A stretch of DNA of 64,000 nucleotides from ZC4RG42 sp003242425 (GTDB taxonomy: Bacteria; Pseudomonadota; Gammaproteobacteria; Burkholderiales; SG8-39), in NCBI GenBank assembly GCA_937907425.1, contig CALCIE010000024.1:62001-126000 (forward strand), written 5' to 3'. Numbering within the stretch: the stretch's first letter is position 1; the number at the start of each line of letters is the position of its first letter. This document shows, in pieces, positions 16,644 through 25,087 of the stretch. The notes beneath the pieces are model-generated. The model did not search any database. It saw nothing but the letters and a program-made list of their open reading frames with translations, and had not been told where the DNA came from. Made by a program: the position numbers and the translations under genes.

Positions 16644-17531
16644 CTAGCGCAGGATGTGGGGCTTGAAGTTGAGGCTGCGGCTCAGGCGTTCGGCGATCTC
16701 CCCCGCTTCGGCTGCCGAACCGTAAGGGCCGAGGCGTACGCGGAACAGGCCCTGGTGCGGCACGATGTCGACGGCGCGATCCAGCAGGGCGGCGACTTCG
16801 CGCGTGATGCGTTCGCGGAAGCTCTCGGCGTTGGCGCGCGCGCTGAATGCGCCGAGTTGCAAATAAATGTTGCCTTCCGCAGCGGGCTCGGCCGGTGCGG
16901 CACCGTCCTTGGCGTCGGCGACCGCCGGCGCGGCGTCCGGTTGCGGAAACACCCGCTCCACTTCCACCAGCGCGCTGCCCTGCTCTACATAGCCCAGCTT
17001 GTACGCGGCGGCGTAGGACAGGTCGATGATGCGGTCGTGCAGGAACGGCCCGCGGTCGTTGATGCGGACCACGACCGAGCGCCCGTTGGCGAGATTGGTC
17101 ACGCGCGCATAACTGGGGATCGGCATGGTCGGATGCGCGGCCGTCATGGCGTACATGTCGTAGGGCTCGCCACTCGCCGTGGGTTTGCCGTGGAATCTGC
17201 GGCCGTACCAGCTCGCGATGCCGCGCTGGCGGAATTCGCGGCGGTCCACCATCGGCACGTACTCTTTGCCGAAGGCGACATAGCGTCGGTTGGCGTAGCG
17301 ATGCAGTGGTTCGTCGCGCGGCACGGCATCGGGCACGCGGTCCAGGTCCGCCGGGACCTGGTCGCCCGGTCCGTCGTCCAGGTAGTAGCCGCCGCCTTTG
17401 GCGCTCTTGGCCGGCGGTGCCGACTCGGGTTCGCCGGGACCGCGCACGGGCGCGCTGCCGCATCCCCATAGGGCGAGCAGCAGGCCGCCCACCGCGAACC
17501 AGCGTACCGTCGACGATCGCAAGCTTTGCAC
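16644..17531 (-). CDS. rlpA: Septal ring lytic transglycosylase RlpA (lipoprotein)
   Basis: A 295-residue outer-membrane lipoprotein. The signal peptide ends in the lipobox LALWGC (Cys24). The double-psi beta-barrel domain (about 100-195) has GIASWYGRRFHGKPTASGEP, with the catalytic Asp in VRINDRGPFLHDRIIDLS. The SPOR domain at about 220-293 (NIYLQLGAFSARANAESFRE to SRSLNFKPHIL) targets denuded septal glycan. The start is read as GTG at 17529-17531, four bases after a GGAGG; a TTG three codons in is an alternative with better spacing. It is 9 bp downstream of rodA. Confidence 0.92.
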   Translation of the reverse strand: MQSLRSSTVRWFAVGGLLLALWGCGSAPVRGPGEPESAPPAKSAKGGGYYLDDGPGDQVPADLDRVPDAVPRDEPLHRYANRRYVAFGKEYVPMVDRREFRQRGIASWYGRRFHGKPTASGEPYDMYAMTAAHPTMPIPSYARVTNLANGRSVVVRINDRGPFLHDRIIDLSYAAAYKLGYVEQGSALVEVERVFPQPDAAPAVADAKDGAAPAEPAAEGNIYLQLGAFSARANAESFRERITREVAALLDRAVDIVPHQGLFRVRLGPYGSAAEAGEIAERLSRSLNFKPHILR

Positions 17532-17540
17532 GCCTCCTCC

Positions 17541-18638
17541 TCAGGTCTGGATCAGCTTACGGTGCTTCTGGATGCTCATCAGGATGCCGATGCCGAGGAA
17601 CAGCGTCACCAGCGCGGTGCCGCCGTAGCTGATCAGCGGCAAGGGCACGCCCACCACCGGCAGGATGCCGCTCACCATGCCCATGTTGACGAACGCATAG
17701 GTGAAGAACGACAGCGTGATGGCACCGGCGAGCAGCCGCGAGAAAAAGGTCGCGGCGTTGGCGGCGATCACCATACCGCGGGCGATCAGCGCCAGATAGA
17801 GCAGCAGCAGGATGCTGTTGCCGATCAGGCCGAATTCTTCCGAATACACGGCGAAAATGAAATCGGTGGTGCGCTCGGGGATGAAGTCCAGATGCGTCTG
17901 GGTGCCTTCCAGCCAGCCCTTGCCCTTGAGGCCACCCGAGCCCACCGCGATGGTGGACTGGATGATGTGATAGCCGGCTCCGAGCGGATCGCTGGTGGGA
18001 TCGAGCAGCGTCAGCACCCGGCGGCGCTGGTAGTCGTGCAGCATCGACCAGAAGATGGGCATCGCGGCACCGGCGGCCGCGGCCATGCCCAGCATGAGCT
18101 TCCAGGGCAGGCCGGCGAGGAAGATGACGTAGAAGCCGGCCGCGAGCACCAGCATCGCGGTACCCAGATCCGGCTGCTTCATGATCAGCCCGACCGGAAT
18201 GGCGAGCAGGATCGCCGCCACCAGGAAGTCGCGCAGCCGGACTTCGCCTTCGTGCTTGTCGAAATACCAAGCGAGGACCAGCGGAGTGGCGATCTTGAGC
18301 ATCTCCGAAGGCTGGAAACGGACGAACCCCAGGTTCAGCCAGCGTTGCGAGCCGTTGACGATCTCGCCGAACAGATCCACCGCGACGAGCAGCGCGACGC
18401 CCACAAGATAGATGGGCACCGCGAGCCGCATCAACATCTGCGGCGGCACCTGCGCCGCCACCCACATGACGCTCAATGCCACGGCGATGTTGATGCCCTG
18501 CGCGATCAGGCGCGAAGCGTCCTGGTTGGCCGCGCTGTAGAGCGTGAACAGCCCGACCGCCAGCAGCACAGTGCTGATGAACATCAGCGGGCTGTCGATG
18601 TTGCTGGTGAAGCGCTGCAGGAGTTTTTTCAACATCAT
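17541..18638 (-). CDS. rodA: Peptidoglycan glycosyltransferase RodA
   Basis: A 365-residue SEDS-family polymerase for side-wall peptidoglycan. About ten hydrophobic helices are visible. Family landmarks are RWLNLGFVRFQPSEMLKIAT (containing the functional FQPSE region), MKQPDLGTAML, the conserved Asp in HLDFIPERTTDFIFAVYSEE, and GVPLPLISYGGTALVTLF near the C-terminus. Its ATG (18636-18638) overlaps the mrdA stop as ATGA, giving the expected coupled expression with its partner transpeptidase PBP2. Length is typical of RodA and shorter than FtsW. Confidence 0.95.
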   Translation of the reverse strand: MMLKKLLQRFTSNIDSPLMFISTVLLAVGLFTLYSAANQDASRLIAQGINIAVALSVMWVAAQVPPQMLMRLAVPIYLVGVALLVAVDLFGEIVNGSQRWLNLGFVRFQPSEMLKIATPLVLAWYFDKHEGEVRLRDFLVAAILLAIPVGLIMKQPDLGTAMLVLAAGFYVIFLAGLPWKLMLGMAAAAGAAMPIFWSMLHDYQRRRVLTLLDPTSDPLGAGYHIIQSTIAVGSGGLKGKGWLEGTQTHLDFIPERTTDFIFAVYSEEFGLIGNSILLLLYLALIARGMVIAANAATFFSRLLAGAITLSFFTYAFVNMGMVSGILPVVGVPLPLISYGGTALVTLFLGIGILMSIQKHRKLIQT

Positions 18639-20545
18639 TCGGCTCCCGCAGTGGCAGCGACCGGCTGCACGGCCGGGGTCTCGGGCAGTTTGCCGAGCAG
18701 ATAGTAGTCGAAAGCGACGCGTGCGATCGGGGCCGCCACGGTGCTGCCGTGCCCGCCGTTCTCCACCAGGACGCCGATCGCGATCTTGGGATCGTCGGCC
18801 GGGGCGAAGGCGATGAACAGGGCGTGGTCGCGGAAGCGCTCGGCGATGCGCTTCTCGTCGTACTTCTCGTTCTGCTTGATGCCGATCACCTGCGCGGTTC
18901 CGGTTTTGCCGGCGAAAGCGTAAGCAACGCCTTTGCCCGCTTGGGAGGCCGTCCCGCCGGGGCGGGTGACGTCCACCATCGCCTGCTTCACCAGCGCCAG
19001 CCACTGGGGGTTGAGCTTCACGTGGCGCACCGGCTCCGGCTCGACCGGGCGTTTCTCGCCCGTGCGCGTGTCGACGATGTATTTCACCAGGTGCGGGCGG
19101 TAGGCGATGCCGTCGTTGGCGAGGATCGAGGTGGCATAGGCCAGTTGCAGCGGCGTGGCGAGGTTGTAGCCCTGGCCGATCGTGACCGAGACGGTGTCGC
19201 CGGTGTACCAGCGCTGGTCTTCCGGGCGCGAGAAGCGCTTGCGCTTCCATTCGCGCGAGGGCAGCAGGCCGCCCCGCTCGCCCGGGATGTCGATGCCCGT
19301 CGGCGAGCCGAAGCCGAACTGCGACAGGAAGCCGTGCATCACGTCGATGTCGATGTCGGTCGACAGACCGTAGTAATAGGTGTCGCAGGAGACCACGATC
19401 GACTTGTGCAGGTTAACCTTGCCGTGGCCGCCGACCTTCCAGTCGCGGTAGCGGTGCGTATGTCCGGGCAGCGTGTAATAGCCCGGGTCGTTGATGGTGT
19501 AGTCGGGCGTGCGCTTGCCCAGTTCCAGCGCCATGAGCGCCATGAAGGGCTTGAAGGTCGAACCGGGCGGATAGGCGCCGCTCAGCGCGCGGTTGGTGAG
19601 CGGTTTGTCGGGCGAATTGTTCAGCTCCGCCCAGGTCTGCGGATCGATGCCGTCCACGAACAGGTTGGGATCGAAGCCGGGTTTGCTGACGAAGGCGAGC
19701 ACACCGCCCGTCTTCGGCTCGATCGCCACCGCCGCGCCGCGATAGTCGCCGAAGGCGGCTTCGATGATCTCCTGCAGTTTGGCGTCCAGGGTGAGGATGA
19801 GGTTGTTGCCGGCGATGGGCGGGTTCTCCGACAGGGTGCGGATCGGCCGGCCGTTGGCGTCGATCTCCACCTGCGCCGATCCGGTGGTGCCGTGCAGCTC
19901 GTACTCGTAGCTCTTCTCGAGACCGACCTTGCCGATGTAGTCGGTGCCCTTGTAGTTGGCGGTCTGCTCGTCGGCCGCGAGCTGTTCCAGATCGCGGTCG
20001 TTGATGCGCCCCATATAGCCGAGCGCGTGCGAAGCCAACTCGCCGAACGGGTAGTCCCGGTACAGGCGCGCCTTGATCTCCACGCCGGGGAAGCGGAACG
20101 CGTTGGCCGCGAAACGCGCGACCTCCTCGTCGCTCAGGCGGGTCTTGATCGGCAGGCTGCCGGCGGCGCGCAGTTCCGCGCGCAGTTTACGGAAGCGGTT
20201 GCGGTCGCGCGGGCTGATCTCGATCAGTTCCGCCAGCGCGTCGATGGTCGCTTCCGGGTCCTCGACCTTGGCGGGGTCCATCTCCAGCGTGTAGGCGGAG
20301 AAGTTGCGCGCCAGCACGACTCCGTTGCGGTCCAGGATCAGACCGCGGTTGGGCTGGATGGGGACCACCGAGATGCGGTTGTCCTCGGCCTTGGTCTGGT
20401 AATACTCGTGGCGGATCAGCTGCAGCCAGGTGAAGCGCCCGAACAGGATGCCGAAGGCGACGAGCACGCCCACGCCCGCGACCGCCAGACGTCTGCGGAA
20501 GCGGTACAAATCACGTTCATGGTCGCGGAATTCGGTGAGGCTCAT
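18635..20545 (-). CDS. mrdA: Penicillin-binding protein 2 (elongasome transpeptidase)
   Basis: A 636-residue class B PBP, the D,D-transpeptidase partner of RodA. A single N-terminal membrane anchor lies near residues 20-40. The pedestal/dimerisation domain contains LILDRNGVVLARNFSAYTLE. The transpeptidase motifs are PPGSTFKPFMA (SxxK), SIVVSCDTYYYG (SxN as SCD) and YAFAGKTGTAQV (KTG). The C-terminal tail is Ala/Pro-rich. A 92 bp gap separates it from mreD upstream, and it overlaps rodA by 4 bp. Confidence 0.96.
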   Translation of the reverse strand: MSLTEFRDHERDLYRFRRRLAVAGVGVLVAFGILFGRFTWLQLIRHEYYQTKAEDNRISVVPIQPNRGLILDRNGVVLARNFSAYTLEMDPAKVEDPEATIDALAELIEISPRDRNRFRKLRAELRAAGSLPIKTRLSDEEVARFAANAFRFPGVEIKARLYRDYPFGELASHALGYMGRINDRDLEQLAADEQTANYKGTDYIGKVGLEKSYEYELHGTTGSAQVEIDANGRPIRTLSENPPIAGNNLILTLDAKLQEIIEAAFGDYRGAAVAIEPKTGGVLAFVSKPGFDPNLFVDGIDPQTWAELNNSPDKPLTNRALSGAYPPGSTFKPFMALMALELGKRTPDYTINDPGYYTLPGHTHRYRDWKVGGHGKVNLHKSIVVSCDTYYYGLSTDIDIDVMHGFLSQFGFGSPTGIDIPGERGGLLPSREWKRKRFSRPEDQRWYTGDTVSVTIGQGYNLATPLQLAYATSILANDGIAYRPHLVKYIVDTRTGEKRPVEPEPVRHVKLNPQWLALVKQAMVDVTRPGGTASQAGKGVAYAFAGKTGTAQVIGIKQNEKYDEKRIAERFRDHALFIAFAPADDPKIAIGVLVENGGHGSTVAAPIARVAFDYYLLGKLPETPAVQPVAATAGAE

Positions 20546-20637
20546 CTGGAGCTTGGCTGGATGCGGGACGGCACGGCTGGGCTCATGACGCGCGGCATCG
20601 CCGCAAGGTCCGAGCCGGCCCGCCTGCTAAGAGTGCC

Positions 20638-21159
20638 CTAGATGGGCCGAGTTTCGTCGATGTCGTCGGGCGCACGTTGCGGAGCGAGCAGTAAGTCGGT
20701 AATGAAAGGCCACAGCAGCGCCGAGATCCCGATCCCGACCAGCGTCAGCCAGCCCGGGAAGGTGCCGCCGGCGATCAGACGCACCGCCAGCATGATGAGC
20801 TGGGAGAGCAGCAGCAGCACGAACACGTGGACCGCCTGCGGCCAGACGCCGAACAGCAGCACGCGCCGGTGGATGACATGGGCGCCGAAGGCGAGGCAGG
20901 CGTAGGCCAGCGCATGCTGTCCGATCAGCGCGCCATTGGCCGCGTCCATGGCCAGGCCCAGCACCCAGGCGATGCCCACCCCCACCTTGCGCGGCTGATG
21001 GATGCACCAGAAGGTGAGCGTCAGCGCCAGCAGATCGGGGACCAGCCGCAGATCGGGCCAGGGCAGCAGATTGAAGGCCAGCGCGCCCAGCAGGCTGAAG
21101 GCGATGAAGAAGGGATTGGCCGGGCGCAGGATGCGCTGCGGTTGCTGCTGCCTTTTCAT
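20638..21159 (-). CDS. mreD: Rod shape-determining protein MreD
   Basis: A 173-residue inner membrane protein with about five or six hydrophobic helices. It shows the family pattern NLLPWPDLRLVPDLLALTLTF near the N-terminus, VGVGIAWVLGLAMDAANGAL in the middle and a hydrophobic C-terminal half. It links MreC to the elongation machinery. Its ATG (21157-21159) overlaps the mreC stop codon (ATGA). Confidence 0.92.
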   Translation of the reverse strand: MKRQQQPQRILRPANPFFIAFSLLGALAFNLLPWPDLRLVPDLLALTLTFWCIHQPRKVGVGIAWVLGLAMDAANGALIGQHALAYACLAFGAHVIHRRVLLFGVWPQAVHVFVLLLLSQLIMLAVRLIAGGTFPGWLTLVGIGISALLWPFITDLLLAPQRAPDDIDETRPI

Positions 21160-22079
21160 CGGCCGCGCCCCCTGCTCCGCGCCCGTTTCGCGCCGCGTGC
21201 GCGGTCGTCCTCGGGCTGCGCTTCCGTTTCCGCCAGGCGGGGAATGTCCTCCCGGTGCTGAACCACCAGCACCTGGCGGTGCTGGTTGGTGCCGGCCGCA
21301 GGCCGCAGGCGGATTTTCGCGAAGGACATGGTCGCGTCGCGCTCGACGTGGGTCACCGTAGCCACCGGCACGCCGCGCGGGTAGACGCCGTCCAGCCCGG
21401 AGGTGACGAGCTGGTCGCCGACCTGGACGTCGGCGTTGGCGGGCATGTAGCGCAATTCCATGGTATGACCGTCGCCCGAACCGTAGGCGATGCCGCGCAG
21501 GCCGTTGCGCAGCACCTGCACCGGGACGGACAGGTTCTTGTCGGTGACCAATGTGACTTCGGCGAGCAGCGGCAGCACGCGCGTGACCTGCCCCAGCACG
21601 CCCTGGTCGTCGACCACCGGCTGGCCCAGCTCGATGCCGTGCTGGCTGCCGCGATCGATGATCACCTTGCGGCTGAAGGGATCGCGGCCGGCATAGACGA
21701 TTTCGGCGAAGACCGTCTGCGAAGGGATGGTGCTGCGCGCATCGAGCAGCCTGCGCAGGCGCTCGTTCTCCTGCTCGAGCGATTCCAGCACCTGCAGGGA
21801 CTGCGCGGTCAGCAGTTGCTGCGCCCGCAGTTCGGCGTTCTCGCGCTGCAGGCGGGCCTGGCTGCTGAAGAAATCGCTGACCTTGTTGAAGGCGATCACC
21901 GGCGCGGTCGCCACCTGCTGCAGCGGATAGATGGCCAGCGTCAGCGCATGGCGCAGCGGTTCGGCGTACTGGAACCGCGCATCCAGCACCATCAGCAGGA
22001 CCGACAGCAAGCCGAAGAAGGTGAGCCGTGCAAGCGGAGCCGGGCCGCGCTTGAAGAACTGTGGCGGCTGATACTCCAT
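21156..22079 (-). CDS. mreC: Rod shape-determining protein MreC
   Basis: A 307-residue bitopic protein with a single N-terminal membrane helix (about 17-35) and a coiled coil (about 75-115, FFSSQARLQRENAELRAQQL). Two beta-barrel domains follow, containing GIELGQPVVDDQGVLGQVTR and GDQLVTSGLDGVYPRGVPVA. The last 45 residues are a charged, disordered tail (AQPEDDRARGAKRARSRGRG). MreC scaffolds PBP2-RodA in the periplasm. It is 68 bp downstream of mreB and overlaps mreD. Confidence 0.94.
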   Translation of the reverse strand: MEYQPPQFFKRGPAPLARLTFFGLLSVLLMVLDARFQYAEPLRHALTLAIYPLQQVATAPVIAFNKVSDFFSSQARLQRENAELRAQQLLTAQSLQVLESLEQENERLRRLLDARSTIPSQTVFAEIVYAGRDPFSRKVIIDRGSQHGIELGQPVVDDQGVLGQVTRVLPLLAEVTLVTDKNLSVPVQVLRNGLRGIAYGSGDGHTMELRYMPANADVQVGDQLVTSGLDGVYPRGVPVATVTHVERDATMSFAKIRLRPAAGTNQHRQVLVVQHREDIPRLAETEAQPEDDRARGAKRARSRGRGR

Positions 22080-22147
22080 GCGGCTTCAGGCGTTCCCTTC
22101 AAATGCCGCCTGGCATCCACCCGTGCGGACGGTCCGGGCGGCGGGCA

Positions 22148-23191
22148 TTAGTCGTTGGTGAAGATGCTGCCGAGCTTGTCCATCTTCTCGAGCGCCTTGC
22201 CCGAGCCGCGCACCACGCAGGTGAGCGGATCCTCGGCGACGATCACCGGCAGGCCGGTTTCCTCCATCAGCAGGCGGTCGATGTCGCGCAGCAGCGCACC
22301 GCCCCCGGTGAGCACCATGCCCTTCTCGGCGATGTCCGCGCCCAGCTCCGGCGGCGTCTGTTCCAGCGCCGTCTTCACCGCGCTCACGATCTGGTTGAGC
22401 GGTTCGGTCAGCGCCTCCAGGATCTCGTTCGAGGAGATGGTGAAGCTGCGCGGGATGCCCTCGGCGAGGTTACGGCCCTTGACCTCGATTTCCTTCACTT
22501 CCGAACCTGGGAAGGCGGAACCGATCTCCTTCTTGATCATCTCGGCGGTGGCCTCGCCGATCAGCATGCCGTAGTTGCGGCGGATGTAGTTGATGATCGC
22601 CTCGTCGAACTTGTCGCCGCCCACGCGCACCGAGCCGGAATACACCATGCCGCCGAGCGAGATGATGCCGACCTCGGTGGTGCCGCCGCCGATGTCGACC
22701 ACCATCGAGCCTTCCGCTTCCGCCACCGGCAGGTCGGCGCCGATCGCCGCGGCCATCGGCTCCTCGATCAAATAGACCTGCGAAGCGCCGGCGCCGAGCG
22801 CCGATTCGCGGATCGCGCGGCGCTCGACCTGGGTCGAGCCGCAGGGCACGCAGATGATGATGCGCGGGCTGGGCGAGAGCAGGCGCGAGACGTGCACCTT
22901 CTTGATGAACTGCTTGAGCATCTGCTCGGTGACGGTGAAGTCGGCGATGACGCCGTCCTTCATCGGCCGGATCACGGTGATGTTGCCCGGGGCCTTGCCG
23001 AGCATCTGCTTGGCTTCCTTGCCGACGGCCTGAATAATGCGTTTGCCGTTCGGGCCGCCCTCCTGGCGGATCGCCACGACCGACGGCTCATCGAGGACGA
23101 TCCCCTTGCCGCGAACGTAAATCAGCGTGTTGGCCGTACCCAGGTCGATGGCCAGGTCGTCGGAGAAGTAAGAGCGTAGGAATCCCAGCAT
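22148..23191 (-). CDS. mreB: Rod shape-determining actin homologue MreB
   Basis: A 347-residue bacterial actin that directs side-wall synthesis. Phosphate-1 motif DLGTANTLIYVRGKGIVLDE, connect and phosphate-2 motif MVVDIGGGTTEVGIISLGG, and adenosine motif VLTGGGALLRDIDRLLMEET are all present. It starts MLGFLRSYFSDDLAIDLGTA with the short N-terminal amphipathic helix. It is the first gene of mreB-mreC-mreD-mrdA-rodA and faces gatC across 117 bp. Confidence 0.97.
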   Translation of the reverse strand: MLGFLRSYFSDDLAIDLGTANTLIYVRGKGIVLDEPSVVAIRQEGGPNGKRIIQAVGKEAKQMLGKAPGNITVIRPMKDGVIADFTVTEQMLKQFIKKVHVSRLLSPSPRIIICVPCGSTQVERRAIRESALGAGASQVYLIEEPMAAAIGADLPVAEAEGSMVVDIGGGTTEVGIISLGGMVYSGSVRVGGDKFDEAIINYIRRNYGMLIGEATAEMIKKEIGSAFPGSEVKEIEVKGRNLAEGIPRSFTISSNEILEALTEPLNQIVSAVKTALEQTPPELGADIAEKGMVLTGGGALLRDIDRLLMEETGLPVIVAEDPLTCVVRGSGKALEKMDKLGSIFTND

Positions 23192-23263
23192 GGAGAGCGT
23201 CCGATAAGCGTCGCCAAATCAGTTCGAAGAAAGCCGGCCTTTAGAGGCACTTAAAAGGCGACG

Positions 23264-23269
23264 TATAAT
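23264..23269 (+). promoter_or_regulatory. -10 element of the gatCAB operon
   Basis: A perfect TATAAT at 23264-23269 lies 39 bp upstream of the gatC ATG in the divergent mreB/gatC spacer. The -35 position at 17 bp spacing (TTAGAG) matches consensus poorly. The spacer must also hold the mreB promoter; I see only weak minus-strand candidates for that. Confidence 0.45.
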
Positions 23270-23308
23270 ACATGAGTTTAAACGCTTGTTTTGAGCGGAA
23301 ATTTGCAA

Positions 23309-23596
23309 ATGCCACTAAGCGCCGAAGAAATCAAGCGCATCGCCCGGCTGGCCCGCATCGAAGTGACGGACAGCGAACTGGACGAGGTGCGGGTGCAGCT
23401 GAACAACATCCTTGCCATGATCGGGCAGATGCAGGCGGCCCCGACCGAGGGCGTCGAACCCATGGCGCATGCCCAGGACGTGGCCTTGCGTCTGCGCGAG
23501 GACGTCGTGACCGAACCCGACCGGCGCGAGCTGTTCCAGTCCATCGCGCCGCAGGTCGAAGCGGGCCTGTATCTGGTCCCCAAAGTCATTGAGTAA
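23309..23596 (+). CDS. gatC: Aspartyl/glutamyl-tRNA amidotransferase subunit C
   Basis: A 95-residue small subunit that stabilises GatA in the GatCAB transamidase. The family pattern is LSAEEIKRIARLARIEVTDS, LNNILAMIGQMQ, VEPMAHAQDVALRLREDVVT and the C-terminal FQSIAPQVEAGLYLVPKVIE. I use the ATG at 23309 over an upstream TTG because MPLSAEEIKRIARLARIEV matches family starts. gatA follows after 33 bp. It likely shares the promoter at 23264. Confidence 0.94.
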   Translation: MPLSAEEIKRIARLARIEVTDSELDEVRVQLNNILAMIGQMQAAPTEGVEPMAHAQDVALRLREDVVTEPDRRELFQSIAPQVEAGLYLVPKVIE

Positions 23597-23629
23597 CCAT
23601 CCGATCCCCGGCAGGGGATCCCGATCGCC

Positions 23630-25087
23630 ATGTTGAATGCATCCCTGGCCGAGCTTTCCGCCGCCCTGGCCGCGAAGAAGATCTCCAGCGTCGAGCTGAC
23701 CCGGAGCCTGCTCGACCGCATCGCGGCCCTGAACCCCAGGCTCAACGCCTTCATCACCGTCGATCCGGAGCGCAGCCTGGCGCAGGCGCGTGCCGCCGAC
23801 GAACGCATCGCCCGAGGCGAGGCGACGCCGCTCACCGGCATCCCGGTCGCGCACAAGGACATCTGGTGCGCAAGCGGCTGGCGTACCACATGCGGCTCGC
23901 GCATGCTGGAAAATTTTGTCGCGCCCTACGACGCCCACGTCATCGAGCGTTTCGATGCCGCCGGCGCGGTCAATCTGGGTAAGTGCAACATGGACGAATT
24001 CGCCATGGGTTCGTCCAACGAGACCTCCTACTTCGGCCCGGTGCGCAATCCCTGGAACACCGAGTATGTGCCGGGCGGCTCCTCCGGCGGTTCGGCCGCC
24101 GCGGTGGCGGCGCGCCTCGCGCCGGCCGCAACCGGTACGGATACCGGCGGCTCGATCCGCCAGCCGGCCGCCTTGTGCGGTGTCTCGGGGCTCAAGCCCA
24201 CCTACGGCCTGGTGTCCCGCTACGGCATGATCGCCTTCGCCTCCAGCCTCGACCAGGGCGGCCCCTTCGCCCGCTCGGCGGAGGACCTGGCGCTCCTGCT
24301 CAACGTCATGACCGGCTTCGACGCGCGCGATTCCACCAGCCTCGAGCGCGCACCGGAGGATTACACGCGTTCGCTAAGCAACCCGCTTGCCGGGCTGCGC
24401 ATCGGGCTGCCGCGCCAGTACTTCGGCGAGGGGCTGGCCGACGACGTGCGCGCGGCGGTCGAGGCCGCGCTCGAGGAACTGCGCAAACAGGGCGCGAGCA
24501 CGGTGGACATCGATCTGCCCAACTGCGGGCTGTCGGTGCCTGCCTACTACGTGATCGCGCCGGCCGAGGCCTCCTCCAACCTCTCGCGCTTCGACGGCGT
24601 GCGCTACGGCTACCGCGCGCCCGAGTACGCCGATCTGGACGACATGTACTGCAAGACCCGCGCGCAGGGTTTCGGCGCGGAGGTGAAGCGCCGCATCCTG
24701 ATCGGCACCTACGTGCTCTCGCACGGCTACTACGACGCCTACTACCTGCAGGCGCAGCGTGTGCGGCGCCTGATCGCCGAGGACTTCAAGGCCGCGTTCA
24801 AGCAATGCGACGTGATCGTCGGGCCCACCACGCCCACCGTCGCCTTCAAGCTCGGCGAGAAGGCTTCCGATCCGGTGCAGATGTATCTCAACGACATCTA
24901 CACCATCGCCGCCAACCTCGCCGGCCTGCCCGCGATGTCCATTCCCTGCGGCTTCGGCGCCAACGGCCTGCCGGTGGGACTGCATCTGGTGGGCAACTAC
25001 TTCGACGAAGCGCGCATGCTCAACGTCGCGCACCGCTACCAGCTCGCGACCGACTGGCACAAGCGCATGCCGCAGGGGATCGAATGA
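23630..25087 (+). CDS. gatA: Aspartyl/glutamyl-tRNA(Asn/Gln) amidotransferase subunit A
   Basis: A 485-residue amidase-signature enzyme that releases ammonia from glutamine for transamidation of misacylated Asp-tRNA(Asn) and/or Glu-tRNA(Gln). The catalytic Lys76 (IPVAHKDIW), the cis-Ser near 151 (PGGSSGGSAAAVAARLAPA) and nucleophile Ser175 (TDTGGSIRQPAALCG) are all present. The C-terminus contains LPAMSIPCGFGANGLPVGLH. It ends by overlapping gatB (ATGA at 25084-25087). Confidence 0.96.
   Translation: MLNASLAELSAALAAKKISSVELTRSLLDRIAALNPRLNAFITVDPERSLAQARAADERIARGEATPLTGIPVAHKDIWCASGWRTTCGSRMLENFVAPYDAHVIERFDAAGAVNLGKCNMDEFAMGSSNETSYFGPVRNPWNTEYVPGGSSGGSAAAVAARLAPAATGTDTGGSIRQPAALCGVSGLKPTYGLVSRYGMIAFASSLDQGGPFARSAEDLALLLNVMTGFDARDSTSLERAPEDYTRSLSNPLAGLRIGLPRQYFGEGLADDVRAAVEAALEELRKQGASTVDIDLPNCGLSVPAYYVIAPAEASSNLSRFDGVRYGYRAPEYADLDDMYCKTRAQGFGAEVKRRILIGTYVLSHGYYDAYYLQAQRVRRLIAEDFKAAFKQCDVIVGPTTPTVAFKLGEKASDPVQMYLNDIYTIAANLAGLPAMSIPCGFGANGLPVGLHLVGNYFDEARMLNVAHRYQLATDWHKRMPQGIE

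Noticed and set aside
23983..25083. Long upstream extension of gatB into gatA
   Set aside because: It is the +1 frame of gatA. Similarity to GatB begins only at the ATG at 25084, which overlaps the gatA stop as expected.
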